Assembly: GCA_947581825.1 (NCBI GenBank)
Contig: CANPVP010000003.1
Location: 1 to 64,000 of the forward strand
Origin: an uncultured Clostridia bacterium
GTDB lineage: Bacteria > Bacillota > Clostridia > TANB77 > CAG-508
Reading direction: 5' to 3'
Length of the DNA stretch: 64,000 nucleotides
Position numbers and translations under genes: made by a program. The notes below the pieces were generated by a model, which worked only from the letters and a program-made list of their open reading frames with translations, did no database searches and had not been told where the DNA came from. How positions within the stretch are numbered: position 1 is the first letter of the stretch; the number at the start of each line of letters is the position of its first letter. Below are positions 8,276 through 17,047 of the stretch, in pieces.

Positions 8276-9058
8276 ATGGCAGTAGTTGCAATGAAACAAT
8301 TACTAGAAGCAGGTGTACACTTTGGACACCAAACAAGAAGATGGGATCCTAAAATGGCTGAATATATATTCCAAGCTAGAAATGGTATCCATATTATCGA
8401 TTTACAAAAAACATCAAAGAAAATCGATGAAGCTTACAAATTTATGAAAGAGCTTTCAGAAGAAGGAAAAACAGTTCTATTTGTAGGAACAAAGAAACAA
8501 GCACAAGAGTGCATGAAAGAAGCTGCTCAAATGTGCGGAATGTACTATGTTGATCAAAGATGGTTAGGTGGAATGCTTACAAACTTTGGAACAATTAGAA
8601 CTAGAATTCAAAGATTAAAAGATTTAGAAAAAATGCAAGAAGATGGAACTTTTGATGTATTACCTAAAAAAGAAGTTATTCAATTAAAGAAAGAAATGGA
8701 AAAACTAGAAAAGAACCTTGGTGGAATTAAAGACATGGAAGAATTACCAGGAGCATTATTTATAGTAGATCCTAAAAAAGAAAGAATAGCTATATTAGAA
8801 GCTAGAAAATTAAATATACCTGTAGTAGGTTTAATTGATACAAACTGTAATCCAGAAGATGTTGATTATCCAATTCCAGGAAATGATGATGCTATAAGAG
8901 CTGTTAAATTAATAGCTGAAGTTATGGCAAATGCAGTTATTGAAGGAAGACAAGGAGAAACATTTGAAGTGGCTCAAGAAGAACAAGTAAATGAAGAGGT
9001 TGCTCCAACAAGTATTGAAGAAGTTGTTGCAGAAACTGAAGAGACAGTTGAAGAATAA
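8276..9058 (+). CDS. rpsB: 30S ribosomal protein S2
   Basis: A 260-aa protein starting at ATG 8276 behind AAGGAGG. The start gives the canonical N-terminus [19 protein letters not shown]; an upstream in-frame ATG at 8234 would add 14 non-family residues. [19 protein letters not shown] and PGALFIVDP are typical S2 segments. The C-terminus is an acidic tail rich in Glu and Val. It pairs with tsf downstream, the conserved rpsB-tsf order. Confidence 0.97.
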   Translation: MAVVAMKQLLEAGVHFGHQTRRWDPKMAEYIFQARNGIHIIDLQKTSKKIDEAYKFMKELSEEGKTVLFVGTKKQAQECMKEAAQMCGMYYVDQRWLGGMLTNFGTIRTRIQRLKDLEKMQEDGTFDVLPKKEVIQLKKEMEKLEKNLGGIKDMEELPGALFIVDPKKERIAILEARKLNIPVVGLIDTNCNPEDVDYPIPGNDDAIRAVKLIAEVMANAVIEGRQGETFEVAQEEQVNEEVAPTSIEEVVAETEETVEE

Positions 9059-9070
9059 GAGATATAAGGG

Positions 9071-9093
9071 GCATAGTTAAAACTGTGCTCTTT
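9071..9093 (+). terminator. Hairpin between rpsB and tsf
   Basis: GCATAGT (9071-9077), loop TAAA, ACTGTGC (9082-9088), followed by TCTTTAATTTT. Probably a partial terminator or mRNA-stability hairpin that sets the S2 to EF-Ts ratio. Confidence 0.45.
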
Positions 9094-9138
9094 AATTTTA
9101 ATAAAATTTTTTACTAATTTTTAAAGGGGGATTAAAAA

Positions 9139-10020
9139 ATGGCAGTAACAGCAAGTGTTGTTAAAGAATTAAGAGAAAAAACAGGTGCAGGAATGATGGA
9201 CTGCAAGAAAGTATTAACAGAAACAGACGGAGATATAGAAAAGGCAATAGAATTATTACGTGAAAGAGGAATAGCAAAAGCAGCTAAAAAATCAGATAGA
9301 ATAGCAGCTGAAGGAATAGTTGAAGCTTATGTATCAAATGATAAAAAAGTAGGAGCTTTAGTAGAAGTTAACTCTGAAACAGATTTCGTTGCTAAAAATG
9401 ATGAATTTAAAACTTTTGTTGCAAATGTTGCAGAACAAATAGTAAAAACAAATCCAGCAGACGTTGAAACTTTATTAGGACAAGAATCAATAAATGTACC
9501 AGGAAAAACAGTTAAAGAAGTTTTAACAGATAAAATAGCTACAATAGGAGAAAACTTAACAATAAGAAGATTTGCAAGATTTGAAACAACAGGAGTAGTT
9601 GAAAAATATATTCACGGAGATGGAAAAATAGGAGTTTTAGTTGAATTAGAAAATGCTAACGATGAACTTGCAAAAGATATTTGTATGCAAATAGCTGCAG
9701 CAAGACCAGAATTCTTAAACAGAGAATCAGTTCCAGCAGAACGTGTTGATAAAGAAATGGAAATATTAAAAGCACAAGCTATGAATGAAGGAAAACCAGC
9801 AGATATAGCTGAAAAAATGGTACAAGGAAGAATTGGAAAATTCTATGGAGAAATTTGTTTAGTAGAGCAACCATTTGTTAAGAATCCGGACTTAAAAGTT
9901 AAACAAGTATTAGATGAAAAAGGTGCAAAAGCTTTAGGATTTGCAAGATTTGAAAAAGGTGAAGGAATAGAGAAAAAAGAAGAAAATTTTGCAGAAGAAG
10001 TTATGAACCAATTAAAATAA
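9139..10020 (+). CDS. tsf: Elongation factor Ts
   Basis: A 293-aa nucleotide-exchange factor that regenerates EF-Tu-GTP. The N-terminal UBA-like domain and core signature are clear (VKELREKTGAGMMDCKKVL, EVNSETDFVAKNDEF, and HGDGKIGVLVEL in the second half). SD AAAGGGGG precedes the ATG. It lies 80 nt after rpsB. Confidence 0.97.
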   Translation: MAVTASVVKELREKTGAGMMDCKKVLTETDGDIEKAIELLRERGIAKAAKKSDRIAAEGIVEAYVSNDKKVGALVEVNSETDFVAKNDEFKTFVANVAEQIVKTNPADVETLLGQESINVPGKTVKEVLTDKIATIGENLTIRRFARFETTGVVEKYIHGDGKIGVLVELENANDELAKDICMQIAAARPEFLNRESVPAERVDKEMEILKAQAMNEGKPADIAEKMVQGRIGKFYGEICLVEQPFVKNPDLKVKQVLDEKGAKALGFARFEKGEGIEKKEENFAEEVMNQLK

Positions 10021-10088
10021 AAAAGAGAAATAATAATTAAAGCTATAATTGTTAATTATTAAGCAAAATATAAATGTATTGCACATCT

Positions 10089-10115
10089 GTAGGGGCGACC
10101 ATTGGTCGCCCGTTT
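10089..10115. repeat. Dispersed GTAGGGGCGA palindrome, copy 1
   Basis: GTAG, then GGGCGACC (10093-10100), loop ATT, GGTCGCCC (10104-10111), GTTTT. An 8-bp stem. Two more copies with covarying stem tips lie at 18659 and 40392. It may also terminate tsf. Confidence 0.7.
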
Positions 10116-10239
10116 TATATAAACATATAGAGATGTTATTAATGCGCGGGTTATTGAGGAAACGTTAACCTATATAAGTATTTGAAAATATTGATAAAAT
10201 ATAAGGTAATGGGGAAGTTAAAAGTATTTGGGGGAAATA

Positions 10240-11196
10240 ATGAAGTTTAAAAAAATAATATTAATTTTTCTTCTAGTTGTAATTATTTTAAGTGTTATAT
10301 TTCTCACATTTTATAGTGGAAAAATTAGTAAAAAAATTGAAACAAATAAGATGAATATTGTGGTAACGAACTTTGTTGCATATGATTTTGTAAAACACAT
10401 TACTGGCGATAAAGTAAATGTAGTACTAATTGTAAGCCCAGGAGTAGAATCACATAATTATGATCCAACAGCCCATGATTTAGCTTTAATAGAAAATTCG
10501 GATTTATTCATATATATAGGTGGCGAAGTTGAAAGTTGGGCAACTAGAATAATAGAAACAACAGATTTATCCCAAACAAAATTGCTATGCTTATTGGATA
10601 CTGTAGAATTGGTAGAGGAATCAGATGTTGATGGAGCAGAGAAAGAAGAGCATCACGAAGAACAAAAAAGCTTTGATGAGCACATATGGACTTCACCAGC
10701 AAATGCTATAAAGATGATGCAAGGTATTGAACAAGTAATATCAAAATTAGATGGAAAAAATGAACAAGTATATCACGAAAATGCAAATAAATATATTTCT
10801 GAAATAAAACAAGTACAAGGTAAGATACAAGAAATTGTAGATAACAAAGTTAGAAATAGATTAATTTTTGCAGATAAAATGCCAATGCAATATTTTGTTA
10901 ATGAGTTTGGTTTAGAAGTGAGTGCTGCATTTTCAGGATGTAGCACAGAAACAGAGCCTAGCAGTGGAACAATAGCATATTTGATAGATAAAATAAAAGA
11001 AGAAAAAATACCAGTAGTTTTATATATAGAGTTAAGTACAGGAAATATTGCTAAAACAATATCAGAAGAAACTGGTTGTGAAATGTTAAGGATAGAATCA
11101 CTTCACAATGTAACAAAAAATGATTTCGATAATGGAGAAACATATGTAAGTTTGATGACAAGAAATTTAGATGTTTTAAAAAAGGCATTACAATAG
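10240..11196 (+). CDS. znuA: Metal ABC transporter substrate-binding protein, ZnuA/AdcA family
   Basis: A 318-aa extracytoplasmic receptor for Zn or Mn. ATG 10240 has GGGGG 5 nt upstream. The N-terminus is one hydrophobic segment (IILIFLLVVIILSVIFLTF) without a lipobox cysteine, so it appears anchored by an uncleaved helix. Metal-site histidines are in VESHNYDPTA and FDEHIWTSP. A short acidic/His loop (EKEEHHEEQKSF) lies between them, a feature typical of zinc-specific members. LIFADKMPMQYF and EPSSGTI are family segments. It is followed by the ATPase and permease of the same transporter. Confidence 0.88.
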   Translation: MKFKKIILIFLLVVIILSVIFLTFYSGKISKKIETNKMNIVVTNFVAYDFVKHITGDKVNVVLIVSPGVESHNYDPTAHDLALIENSDLFIYIGGEVESWATRIIETTDLSQTKLLCLLDTVELVEESDVDGAEKEEHHEEQKSFDEHIWTSPANAIKMMQGIEQVISKLDGKNEQVYHENANKYISEIKQVQGKIQEIVDNKVRNRLIFADKMPMQYFVNEFGLEVSAAFSGCSTETEPSSGTIAYLIDKIKEEKIPVVLYIELSTGNIAKTISEETGCEMLRIESLHNVTKNDFDNGETYVSLMTRNLDVLKKALQ

Positions 11197-11226
11197 AAGT
11201 AGAAATTGAAAGGATTGATGGTAAAT

Positions 11227-11901
11227 ATGAATAATATTATTACCATAAAAAATTTATCATTTAAATATAGTGGAAATCAAAATGTTTTGAAAAAAATAAA
11301 TTTAGAAGTTAATGAGGGCGATTTTCTTTGCATAGTTGGAGAAAATGGCTCTGGAAAAAGTACATTAATAAAGTGTATATTAGGATTAAATAGCATTGAA
11401 AAAGGAAAAACAGAAATAAAAGAAAAGGCAGGATATTTGCCACAAAAAACAGATATTCAAACTAATTTCCCAGCATCAATAGAAGAAATAGTATTAAGCG
11501 GAACGATTGTAAATAGCATAAAAAAAATCTGGTATACTAAAGAAGATAAAGAAAAAGCCAATAAAATTATGAAAGATTTAAACATATATGATATAAGAAA
11601 AAAATGCTTTAGAGACTTATCTGGAGGGCAACAGCAGAGAGTTTTAATTGCAAGAGCTTTATGTTCAAACAACTCATTAATAATTTTAGATGAGCCAACA
11701 AATGGATTAGATCCTAATATAGCAAAACAAATATATTCTATATTAAGTAAAATGAATAAAAAGAAAAAAGTAACTATTATAATGGTATCTCATGATATAG
11801 ATAGAGCAGTAAAATATTGTACTAGGTTAATAGAAATAAAAAATGGAGAAGTAGTTTTTGATGACATTCCAGCCAACTACTCCTTAGAGGGAGGGATTTA
11901 G
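11227..11901 (+). CDS. znuC: Metal ABC transporter ATPase
   Basis: A 224-aa ATPase that energises the importer. Walker A is GENGSGKST, the Q-loop is in GYLPQKTD, the signature is LSGGQQQR, Walker B is LIILDEPTNGLD and the H-loop is in MVSHD. I chose ATG 11227 because AAAGGA lies 12 nt upstream; ATG 11218 would leave only 3 nt. It sits between the binding protein and the permease. Confidence 0.88.
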   Translation: MNNIITIKNLSFKYSGNQNVLKKINLEVNEGDFLCIVGENGSGKSTLIKCILGLNSIEKGKTEIKEKAGYLPQKTDIQTNFPASIEEIVLSGTIVNSIKKIWYTKEDKEKANKIMKDLNIYDIRKKCFRDLSGGQQQRVLIARALCSNNSLIILDEPTNGLDPNIAKQIYSILSKMNKKKKVTIIMVSHDIDRAVKYCTRLIEIKNGEVVFDDIPANYSLEGGI

Positions 11902-11902
11902 A

Positions 11903-12724
11903 ATGATATCAGTAATACATGAAATGCTTCAATATACATTTATACAAAGAGCCATAATAGTAGGAATTTTAGTAAGTGTATGTGCAGCACTTTTAGGAGT
12001 TATATTAGTTTTAAAAAGGTATGCTATGATTGGGGATGGATTATCTCATGTAGGATTTGGAATTCTAACTGTAGCTGTAGCCTTTGGAATCACACCATTG
12101 CCAGTAGCGATACCGGGAGTAATGATTACAGCAATCATACTTTTAAAAATAGGTGAAAATGCAAAAATAAAGAGTGATAGTGCAATAGCTCTGATCTCAA
12201 GTAGTGCTTTAGCAATAGGTGTTGCAGTCACATCAGTTACTACAGGATTAAATATTGATACATGCAATTTTATGTTTGGAAGCATATTAGCAATGAGCGA
12301 AAGTGATGTATACTTAAGTATATTAGTAAGTGTTATTGTAGCAATTTTATTCTTAATTTATTATAGAAAAATATTTATTGTTACATTTGATGAACAATTT
12401 GCAGAAGCATCAGGTTTGAATGTAAAGTGGTATACTAATTTAATTGCAATATTAACTGCAATAGTAATAGTTATAGGAATGAGAATGATGGGAACTATGC
12501 TTATTAGTAGTATAATAATTTTCCCAGCATTAACATCTATGAGAATATTTAAATCTTTTAAAAATGTAGTTATCAGTTCAGCAATTATTAGTGTTGTGGC
12601 ATTTTTATTTGGAATATATTTTTCATACATATACAACATAAGCACAGGAGCGATGATAGTTATTGCAAATTTAGTTTTATTTATAATATTTACTTTATTA
12701 GAAAAAATTATATATGATGAATAG
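11903..12724 (+). CDS. znuB: Metal ABC transporter permease, ZnuB family
   Basis: A 273-aa integral membrane protein with about eight hydrophobic segments (for example AIIVGILVSVCAALLGVILV). The conserved segment IGDGLSHVGFG is typical of ZnuB/MntB permeases. The start is 1 nt after the ATPase stop, with GGAGGG just upstream, suggesting translational coupling. A strong bidirectional terminator follows. Confidence 0.9.
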   Translation: MISVIHEMLQYTFIQRAIIVGILVSVCAALLGVILVLKRYAMIGDGLSHVGFGILTVAVAFGITPLPVAIPGVMITAIILLKIGENAKIKSDSAIALISSSALAIGVAVTSVTTGLNIDTCNFMFGSILAMSESDVYLSILVSVIVAILFLIYYRKIFIVTFDEQFAEASGLNVKWYTNLIAILTAIVIVIGMRMMGTMLISSIIIFPALTSMRIFKSFKNVVISSAIISVVAFLFGIYFSYIYNISTGAMIVIANLVLFIIFTLLEKIIYDE

Positions 12725-12725
12725 A

Positions 12726-12768
12726 AAACGGTTTTAAGGTATATTTTAAAATTACCTTAAAACCGTTT
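12726..12768. terminator. Bidirectional terminator between znuB and udk
   Basis: AAACGGTTTTAAGGTA (12726-12741) pairs perfectly with TACCTTAAAACCGTTT (12753-12768). It serves the convergent genes on both strands. Confidence 0.85.
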
Positions 12769-12771
12769 ATA

Positions 12772-13380
12772 TTATAATATACTTTTAATTTTTTCAATAA
12801 TCATATTTAAAGCAATTAAGTTATTGCCACCTTTAGGAACAATTATATCTGCATGTTTTTTGCTAGGCTCAACAAATTGTTCATGCATAGGTTTTACAGT
12901 ACTACAGTATTGCTCTATAACTGAATTTAAATCTCTATTTCTTTCTAATATATCTCTTTCTAATCTTCTAATAAATCTAATATCAGCATCAGCATCAACA
13001 AAAATTTTTATATCCATTAAATCTCTAAGTGTAGGATTTTCAAAAATTAAAATACCTTCAACTAGAATAACTTTATTAGGCTTAATGGTTAAAGTTTTAT
13101 CTTCTCTATTGTGATTAGTAAAAGAGTATATTGGTGCTTCAACAGGTTTATTATTTTTCAAATCAATAATATGTTGTATTAGCATATCTGTATCAAATGC
13201 GTCAGGATGATCATAATTTAATTTTTTTCTATCTTCAAAACTTAATTCATCATGACTTTTGTAATAGTAATCATGTGAAAGCTTGGCAATTTTTTCACCA
13301 AATTCTTTTTCTATATTATCTGCTAAAGTGGTTTTTCCAGAAGCTGTACCACCAGCAATACCTATAACGATTGGATTCAT
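12772..13380 (-). CDS. udk: Uridine kinase
   Basis: A 202-aa kinase phosphorylating uridine and cytidine in pyrimidine salvage. The P-loop is GGTASGKTT (residues about 10-18). LSHDYYYKS, YDHPDAFDTDML, EGILIF and RFIRRLERDI are family segments. The length is typical. SD GGAGG lies on the minus strand before the ATG. A second, larger kinase of this superfamily is encoded at 32702. Confidence 0.93.
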   Translation of the reverse strand: MNPIVIGIAGGTASGKTTLADNIEKEFGEKIAKLSHDYYYKSHDELSFEDRKKLNYDHPDAFDTDMLIQHIIDLKNNKPVEAPIYSFTNHNREDKTLTIKPNKVILVEGILIFENPTLRDLMDIKIFVDADADIRFIRRLERDILERNRDLNSVIEQYCSTVKPMHEQFVEPSKKHADIIVPKGGNNLIALNMIIEKIKSIL

Positions 13381-13415
13381 ATTGTAAAACCTCCAGTTAT
13401 TTTATAATCATGAAT

Positions 13416-13444
13416 ATTCTACAATATAATTCGATAAATTTCAA
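13416..13444 (-). promoter_or_regulatory. udk promoter
   Basis: On the minus strand: TTGAAA (13444-13439), 17-nt spacer, TAGAAT (13421-13416). Confidence 0.55.
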
Positions 13445-13594
13445 CAATTTCACACAAAAAGTTTCCATAATAATTGTTGATTTAATAATTAAAAAAGTAT
13501 TTTATAAATTTAGTAGAAATTTTAAATAGTCTATGATATATTAATAAAAATTGAATAAGTAATATAAAAATATATTGCTAAAGGAGGAATAAGA

Positions 13595-14452
13595 ATGACT
13601 CAGGCAGATAAAAATTTTATTGATACTTGTAAAGAAATAATAAACAATGGCTACTCATCAGAAGGAACAAATGTAAGAACAAGATGGGAAGATGGAACAG
13701 AAGCAAATTATATATCTATAGTTGGGGTTTCTAATAAATATGATGTAGGAAAAGAATTCCCAATGATAACACTAAGAAATAATACAAATACAGTAAAAAG
13801 AGCAATAGATGAAATTTTATGGATATTCCAAAAAAAATCTAATAACATAAATGACTTAAATTCACATATATGGGATCAATGGGCAGATGAAAAAGGAACA
13901 ATTGGAAAGGCTTATGGATATCAATTAGGAAAAAAATATGATTTTAAAACAAAAGATGGAATAAAAAATATGGATCAAGTTGATTATATACTTTATCTAT
14001 TAAAAAATGATCCATCAAGCCGTAGAATAATGACCAATATATTCAATCATGAAGAATTAAAAGACATGAACTTAGAACCATGTGCATATGGAACTCAATG
14101 GATAGTGAAAGAGGGAAAATTACATCTTATTTTAAATCAGAGATCACAAGATATGTTGGCAGCTAATGGATGGAATACAATGCAATATGCAGCTTTGTTA
14201 TATATGTTTGCACAAGTATCAGATTTAGAGCCAGGAACTTTAACTCATAATATAGGAGATTGCCATATATATGATAGGCATATTCCTCTTGTAAAAAAAT
14301 TGATAGAAGCAGAACCAATGGATGTATCACCAAAGCTTATAATAAAAAATCCAACAAAAGATTTTTACCAATTCAAAGTAGAAGATTTTGAAATTCAAGG
14401 ATATGATTATAACAAAGAAATAAAAATTGGAAAAATTCCAGTTGCGATATAG
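13595..14452 (+). CDS. thyA: Thymidylate synthase
   Basis: A 285-aa folate-dependent enzyme converting dUMP to dTMP. The catalytic cysteine is Cys163 in EPCAYGTQW, followed by the phosphate-binding NQRSQDMLAANGWN and HNIGDCHIYDRHI. The N-terminal SHIWDQWADEKGTIGKAYG is also diagnostic. The cysteine context (EPCAYG rather than PPCHTL) matches the clostridial/Bacillus ThyA branch, as far as I recall. SD AAAGGAGG. It forms an operon with folA, 11 nt downstream, which recycles the dihydrofolate it makes. Confidence 0.95.
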   Translation: MTQADKNFIDTCKEIINNGYSSEGTNVRTRWEDGTEANYISIVGVSNKYDVGKEFPMITLRNNTNTVKRAIDEILWIFQKKSNNINDLNSHIWDQWADEKGTIGKAYGYQLGKKYDFKTKDGIKNMDQVDYILYLLKNDPSSRRIMTNIFNHEELKDMNLEPCAYGTQWIVKEGKLHLILNQRSQDMLAANGWNTMQYAALLYMFAQVSDLEPGTLTHNIGDCHIYDRHIPLVKKLIEAEPMDVSPKLIIKNPTKDFYQFKVEDFEIQGYDYNKEIKIGKIPVAI

Positions 14453-14463
14453 AGAGGGAAAAT

Positions 14464-14952
14464 ATGTTAAGTATAATTGTAGCAAAAGCAAGTAATAATA
14501 TAATAGGAAAAGATAACAAACTAATTTGGCATATAGCAGATGATTTAAAAAGATTTAAAAAATTAACAACAGGACATACAATAATAATGGGAAGAAAAAC
14601 TTTTGAATCATTAGGAAGAGTTTTGCCTAATAGATATCATATTGTATTATCAAGAAATAAAGATTTTAGTATAGAAAATGAAAATGTAAAAATAATACCA
14701 GATATATCATTTTTGGATGAATATATAAAAGATAATGAAGAACATTTCGTAATAGGTGGAGCGTCAATATATAAATTATTAATGCCATATGTTCAAAAAA
14801 TGTATATAACAGAAATTGAAAAAGAATTTGAAGGAGATACTTCTTTCCCAGAAGTAAATATGGAAGAATGGACAATTACTGAAAAAGAGGAAGGTCCATA
14901 CGATGAAAAAAATGAATTTAAATATACATATGTTACATATGAAAGAAAATAG
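14464..14952 (+). CDS. folA: Dihydrofolate reductase
   Basis: A 162-aa NADPH-dependent enzyme regenerating tetrahydrofolate after ThyA. The N-terminus LSIIVAKASNNIIGKDNKLIWH, the acidic residue in ADDLKRFKKLT, MGRKTFESLGR, the GGASIYK loop and YITEIEKEFEGDTSFP are all canonical. SD AGAGAGGG precedes the ATG. Confidence 0.95.
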   Translation: MLSIIVAKASNNIIGKDNKLIWHIADDLKRFKKLTTGHTIIMGRKTFESLGRVLPNRYHIVLSRNKDFSIENENVKIIPDISFLDEYIKDNEEHFVIGGASIYKLLMPYVQKMYITEIEKEFEGDTSFPEVNMEEWTITEKEEGPYDEKNEFKYTYVTYERK

Positions 14953-14964
14953 TACTATGACGAA

Positions 14965-15058
14965 AATTAGATTTATAATTTTGCATTAGCTTATTAGTCA
15001 TATCATTTTTATTGATATGGCTAATTTTGTATATAAAATCTAGTTTGCGTTTTTTTTT
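14965..15058 (+). terminator. Compound hairpin terminator after folA
   Basis: An inner stem ATTAG-CATATCA/TGATATG-CTAAT (14993-15025) sits inside an outer AGATTT/AAATCT stem, with a T-run at 15050-15058. Confidence 0.6.
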
Positions 15059-15136
15059 ATGTGATATACATTAATTAAAAGATATGTTAACAAGAAAAAT
15101 TATGTAAAATAGACTAATAAAAAAGTTTAAAAATGC

Positions 15137-15165
15137 TTGAAAAAAACTATGAAAAAGTGTAATAT
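15137..15165 (+). promoter_or_regulatory. Candidate promoter for the PH-domain gene
   Basis: TTGAAA (15137-15142), 17-nt spacer, TAATAT (15160-15165). Confidence 0.5.
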
Positions 15166-15200
15166 ATATTTATTGATTTATACCATTTAAGGAGGAAAAA

Positions 15201-15560
15201 ATGGAAGAAGAGAAAGTGTTATGGTCAGATAGAAAAAGACCAATATTTGGATTACCAATATCATTCACAAAATATACATTAACTCAAGAAAAGTTGTATA
15301 TTAAAACTGGATTCTTTAACATAAAGGAAGAAGAAGTAAGGCTATATAGAATAATAGATATGACTTTAAAAATTTCACTTTTTCAAAGAATATTCAATGT
15401 AGGAACTATTCATTTTTATTCAATAGATAATTCAAGTTCTGAATTTGAAATAGTTAGTATAAAAAATGCTAGAAAGGTAAAAGAAATGTTTTCAAAAATA
15501 GTTGAGGATGAAAGAGCTAAAAAGAAAGTAGCAAGTAGAGAAGTATTAATAAGACATTAA
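15201..15560 (+). CDS. Bacterial PH domain (bPH2/YdbS-like) protein
   Basis: A 119-aa protein of one domain. The pattern of beta strands fits a single bacterial PH-2 domain: KYTLTQEKLYIKTGFFNIKEE, the EVRLYRIIDM segment, then GTIHFYS and a C-terminal helix. No membrane segment is present, unlike larger YdbS/YdbT proteins. SD AAGGAGG. Such proteins are poorly characterised and I cannot infer a substrate. It is followed by glmM, with no terminator seen between them. Confidence 0.75.
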   Translation: MEEEKVLWSDRKRPIFGLPISFTKYTLTQEKLYIKTGFFNIKEEEVRLYRIIDMTLKISLFQRIFNVGTIHFYSIDNSSSEFEIVSIKNARKVKEMFSKIVEDERAKKKVASREVLIRH

Positions 15561-15614
15561 AAACAAAAAGAATAATATACTGTATTAAACTAATAAAAAA
15601 TGACGGAGGATTTT

Positions 15615-16979
15615 ATGAAAAAATATTTTGGAACTGATGGAATAAGAAGAATTGCAAATAGTGAATTAACACCAGAACTTGTTTATAGAGTTGCTAAAGC
15701 AGGAGCATATGTGTTAGCTAAACATTCAGATCATATTCCAACAATACTAATAGGAAGAGATACTAGAATTTCAGGAACTTTAATTGAAAGTGCAATGACA
15801 GCAGGTTTTTTGAGCTATGGAGCTAATGTAAAGTTATTAGGAGTTATTCCAACACCAGGAGTAGCATATATAACTAAAAAAATGAATGCAGATGCTAGTG
15901 TTGTAATATCAGCATCACATAATACATTTGAATTTAATGGTATAAAATATTTTTGCGCTGAAGGAACAAAAATACCTGATGAGATTGAAGAAGAAATCGA
16001 AGAAGTTATGGATTCTGGAAAAATATATGAGCTTAGTGCTATAAATGAAAAAATAGGAGTATCAGAAATAAAAACAGAATATATAGATGACTATCTTGAA
16101 TTTTTTAAAAATAATTTTGCAAAGGATATTGCTAAATACAATAGAGATGATTTTGTAGTAGGAATAGATACTGCAAACGGAGCTACATATGAAATTGCTA
16201 AAAGAGTTTTTTCAGAACTTGGCATCAAATATAAAATAATAAATGACAAACCAAATGGTATTAATATAAACCATAATTGTGGTTCAACTCATTTAGAAGA
16301 AATAAAAAAGAAAGTTGTAGATGAAGGATTAAGCTTAGGAATTGCATATGATGGGGACGGAGATAGATGCTTAGCTGTAGATGAAAATGGAAATACTATA
16401 GATGGTGATGTAATTCTTGCTATAGCATCACAATATATGAAAGAAAAAGGTTCATTAAAAAAAGATACTGTAGTAGCAACAGTAATGAGTAATTTGGGCT
16501 TAAATAAATATGCACAAAATAGTAATCTAGAACTAAAACAAACCAAAGTAGGAGATAGATATGTTTTAGAAGAAATGAAGAAAAATGGCTATAATCTTGG
16601 AGGAGAACAATCAGGACATGTAATATTCTTAGACTATAATCCTACAGGAGATGGAATATTAACATCCTTAATGCTAATAAAAATTTTATTAGAAAAAAAT
16701 GTTTCTGCTTCAGAAATGGCTAAAATTGTTAGTATATATCCTCAAGTTTTAATAAATGCAAAGGTTTCATCAGACAAAAAATATGATTTTGATAAGGATG
16801 AAATTATAAAGCAAGAAATTGAAAAAGTTCAAAAAGAATTTGCTGGAAATGGAAGAGTTTTAATTAGAGCTTCTGGAACAGAACCATTAGTTAGAGTTAT
16901 GATAGAGGGAGAAAATAAAGAATATATAACAGAAAAGGCAAAAGCAATAGCAGACTTAATAGAAAATAGATTAAGTTAA
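15615..16979 (+). CDS. glmM: Phosphoglucosamine mutase
   Basis: A 454-aa enzyme interconverting glucosamine-6-P and glucosamine-1-P for peptidoglycan precursors. The N-terminus KKYFGTDGIRR is canonical. The phosphoserine is Ser101 in SASHN, the metal-binding loop is DGDGDR, the sugar loop is GGEQSGH and the phosphate-binding loop is RASGTEPLVRV. I start at ATG 15615 because GGAGG lies 5 nt upstream; an ATG at 15600 would put the SD inside the gene. Confidence 0.95.
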   Translation: MKKYFGTDGIRRIANSELTPELVYRVAKAGAYVLAKHSDHIPTILIGRDTRISGTLIESAMTAGFLSYGANVKLLGVIPTPGVAYITKKMNADASVVISASHNTFEFNGIKYFCAEGTKIPDEIEEEIEEVMDSGKIYELSAINEKIGVSEIKTEYIDDYLEFFKNNFAKDIAKYNRDDFVVGIDTANGATYEIAKRVFSELGIKYKIINDKPNGININHNCGSTHLEEIKKKVVDEGLSLGIAYDGDGDRCLAVDENGNTIDGDVILAIASQYMKEKGSLKKDTVVATVMSNLGLNKYAQNSNLELKQTKVGDRYVLEEMKKNGYNLGGEQSGHVIFLDYNPTGDGILTSLMLIKILLEKNVSASEMAKIVSIYPQVLINAKVSSDKKYDFDKDEIIKQEIEKVQKEFAGNGRVLIRASGTEPLVRVMIEGENKEYITEKAKAIADLIENRLS

Positions 16980-17047
16980 GAATAGTTATTTTAGTAAAAA
17001 TAGACTTTTCAGTTGTCTTTAAAATTATAATAAAAGGGGGAAATAAA

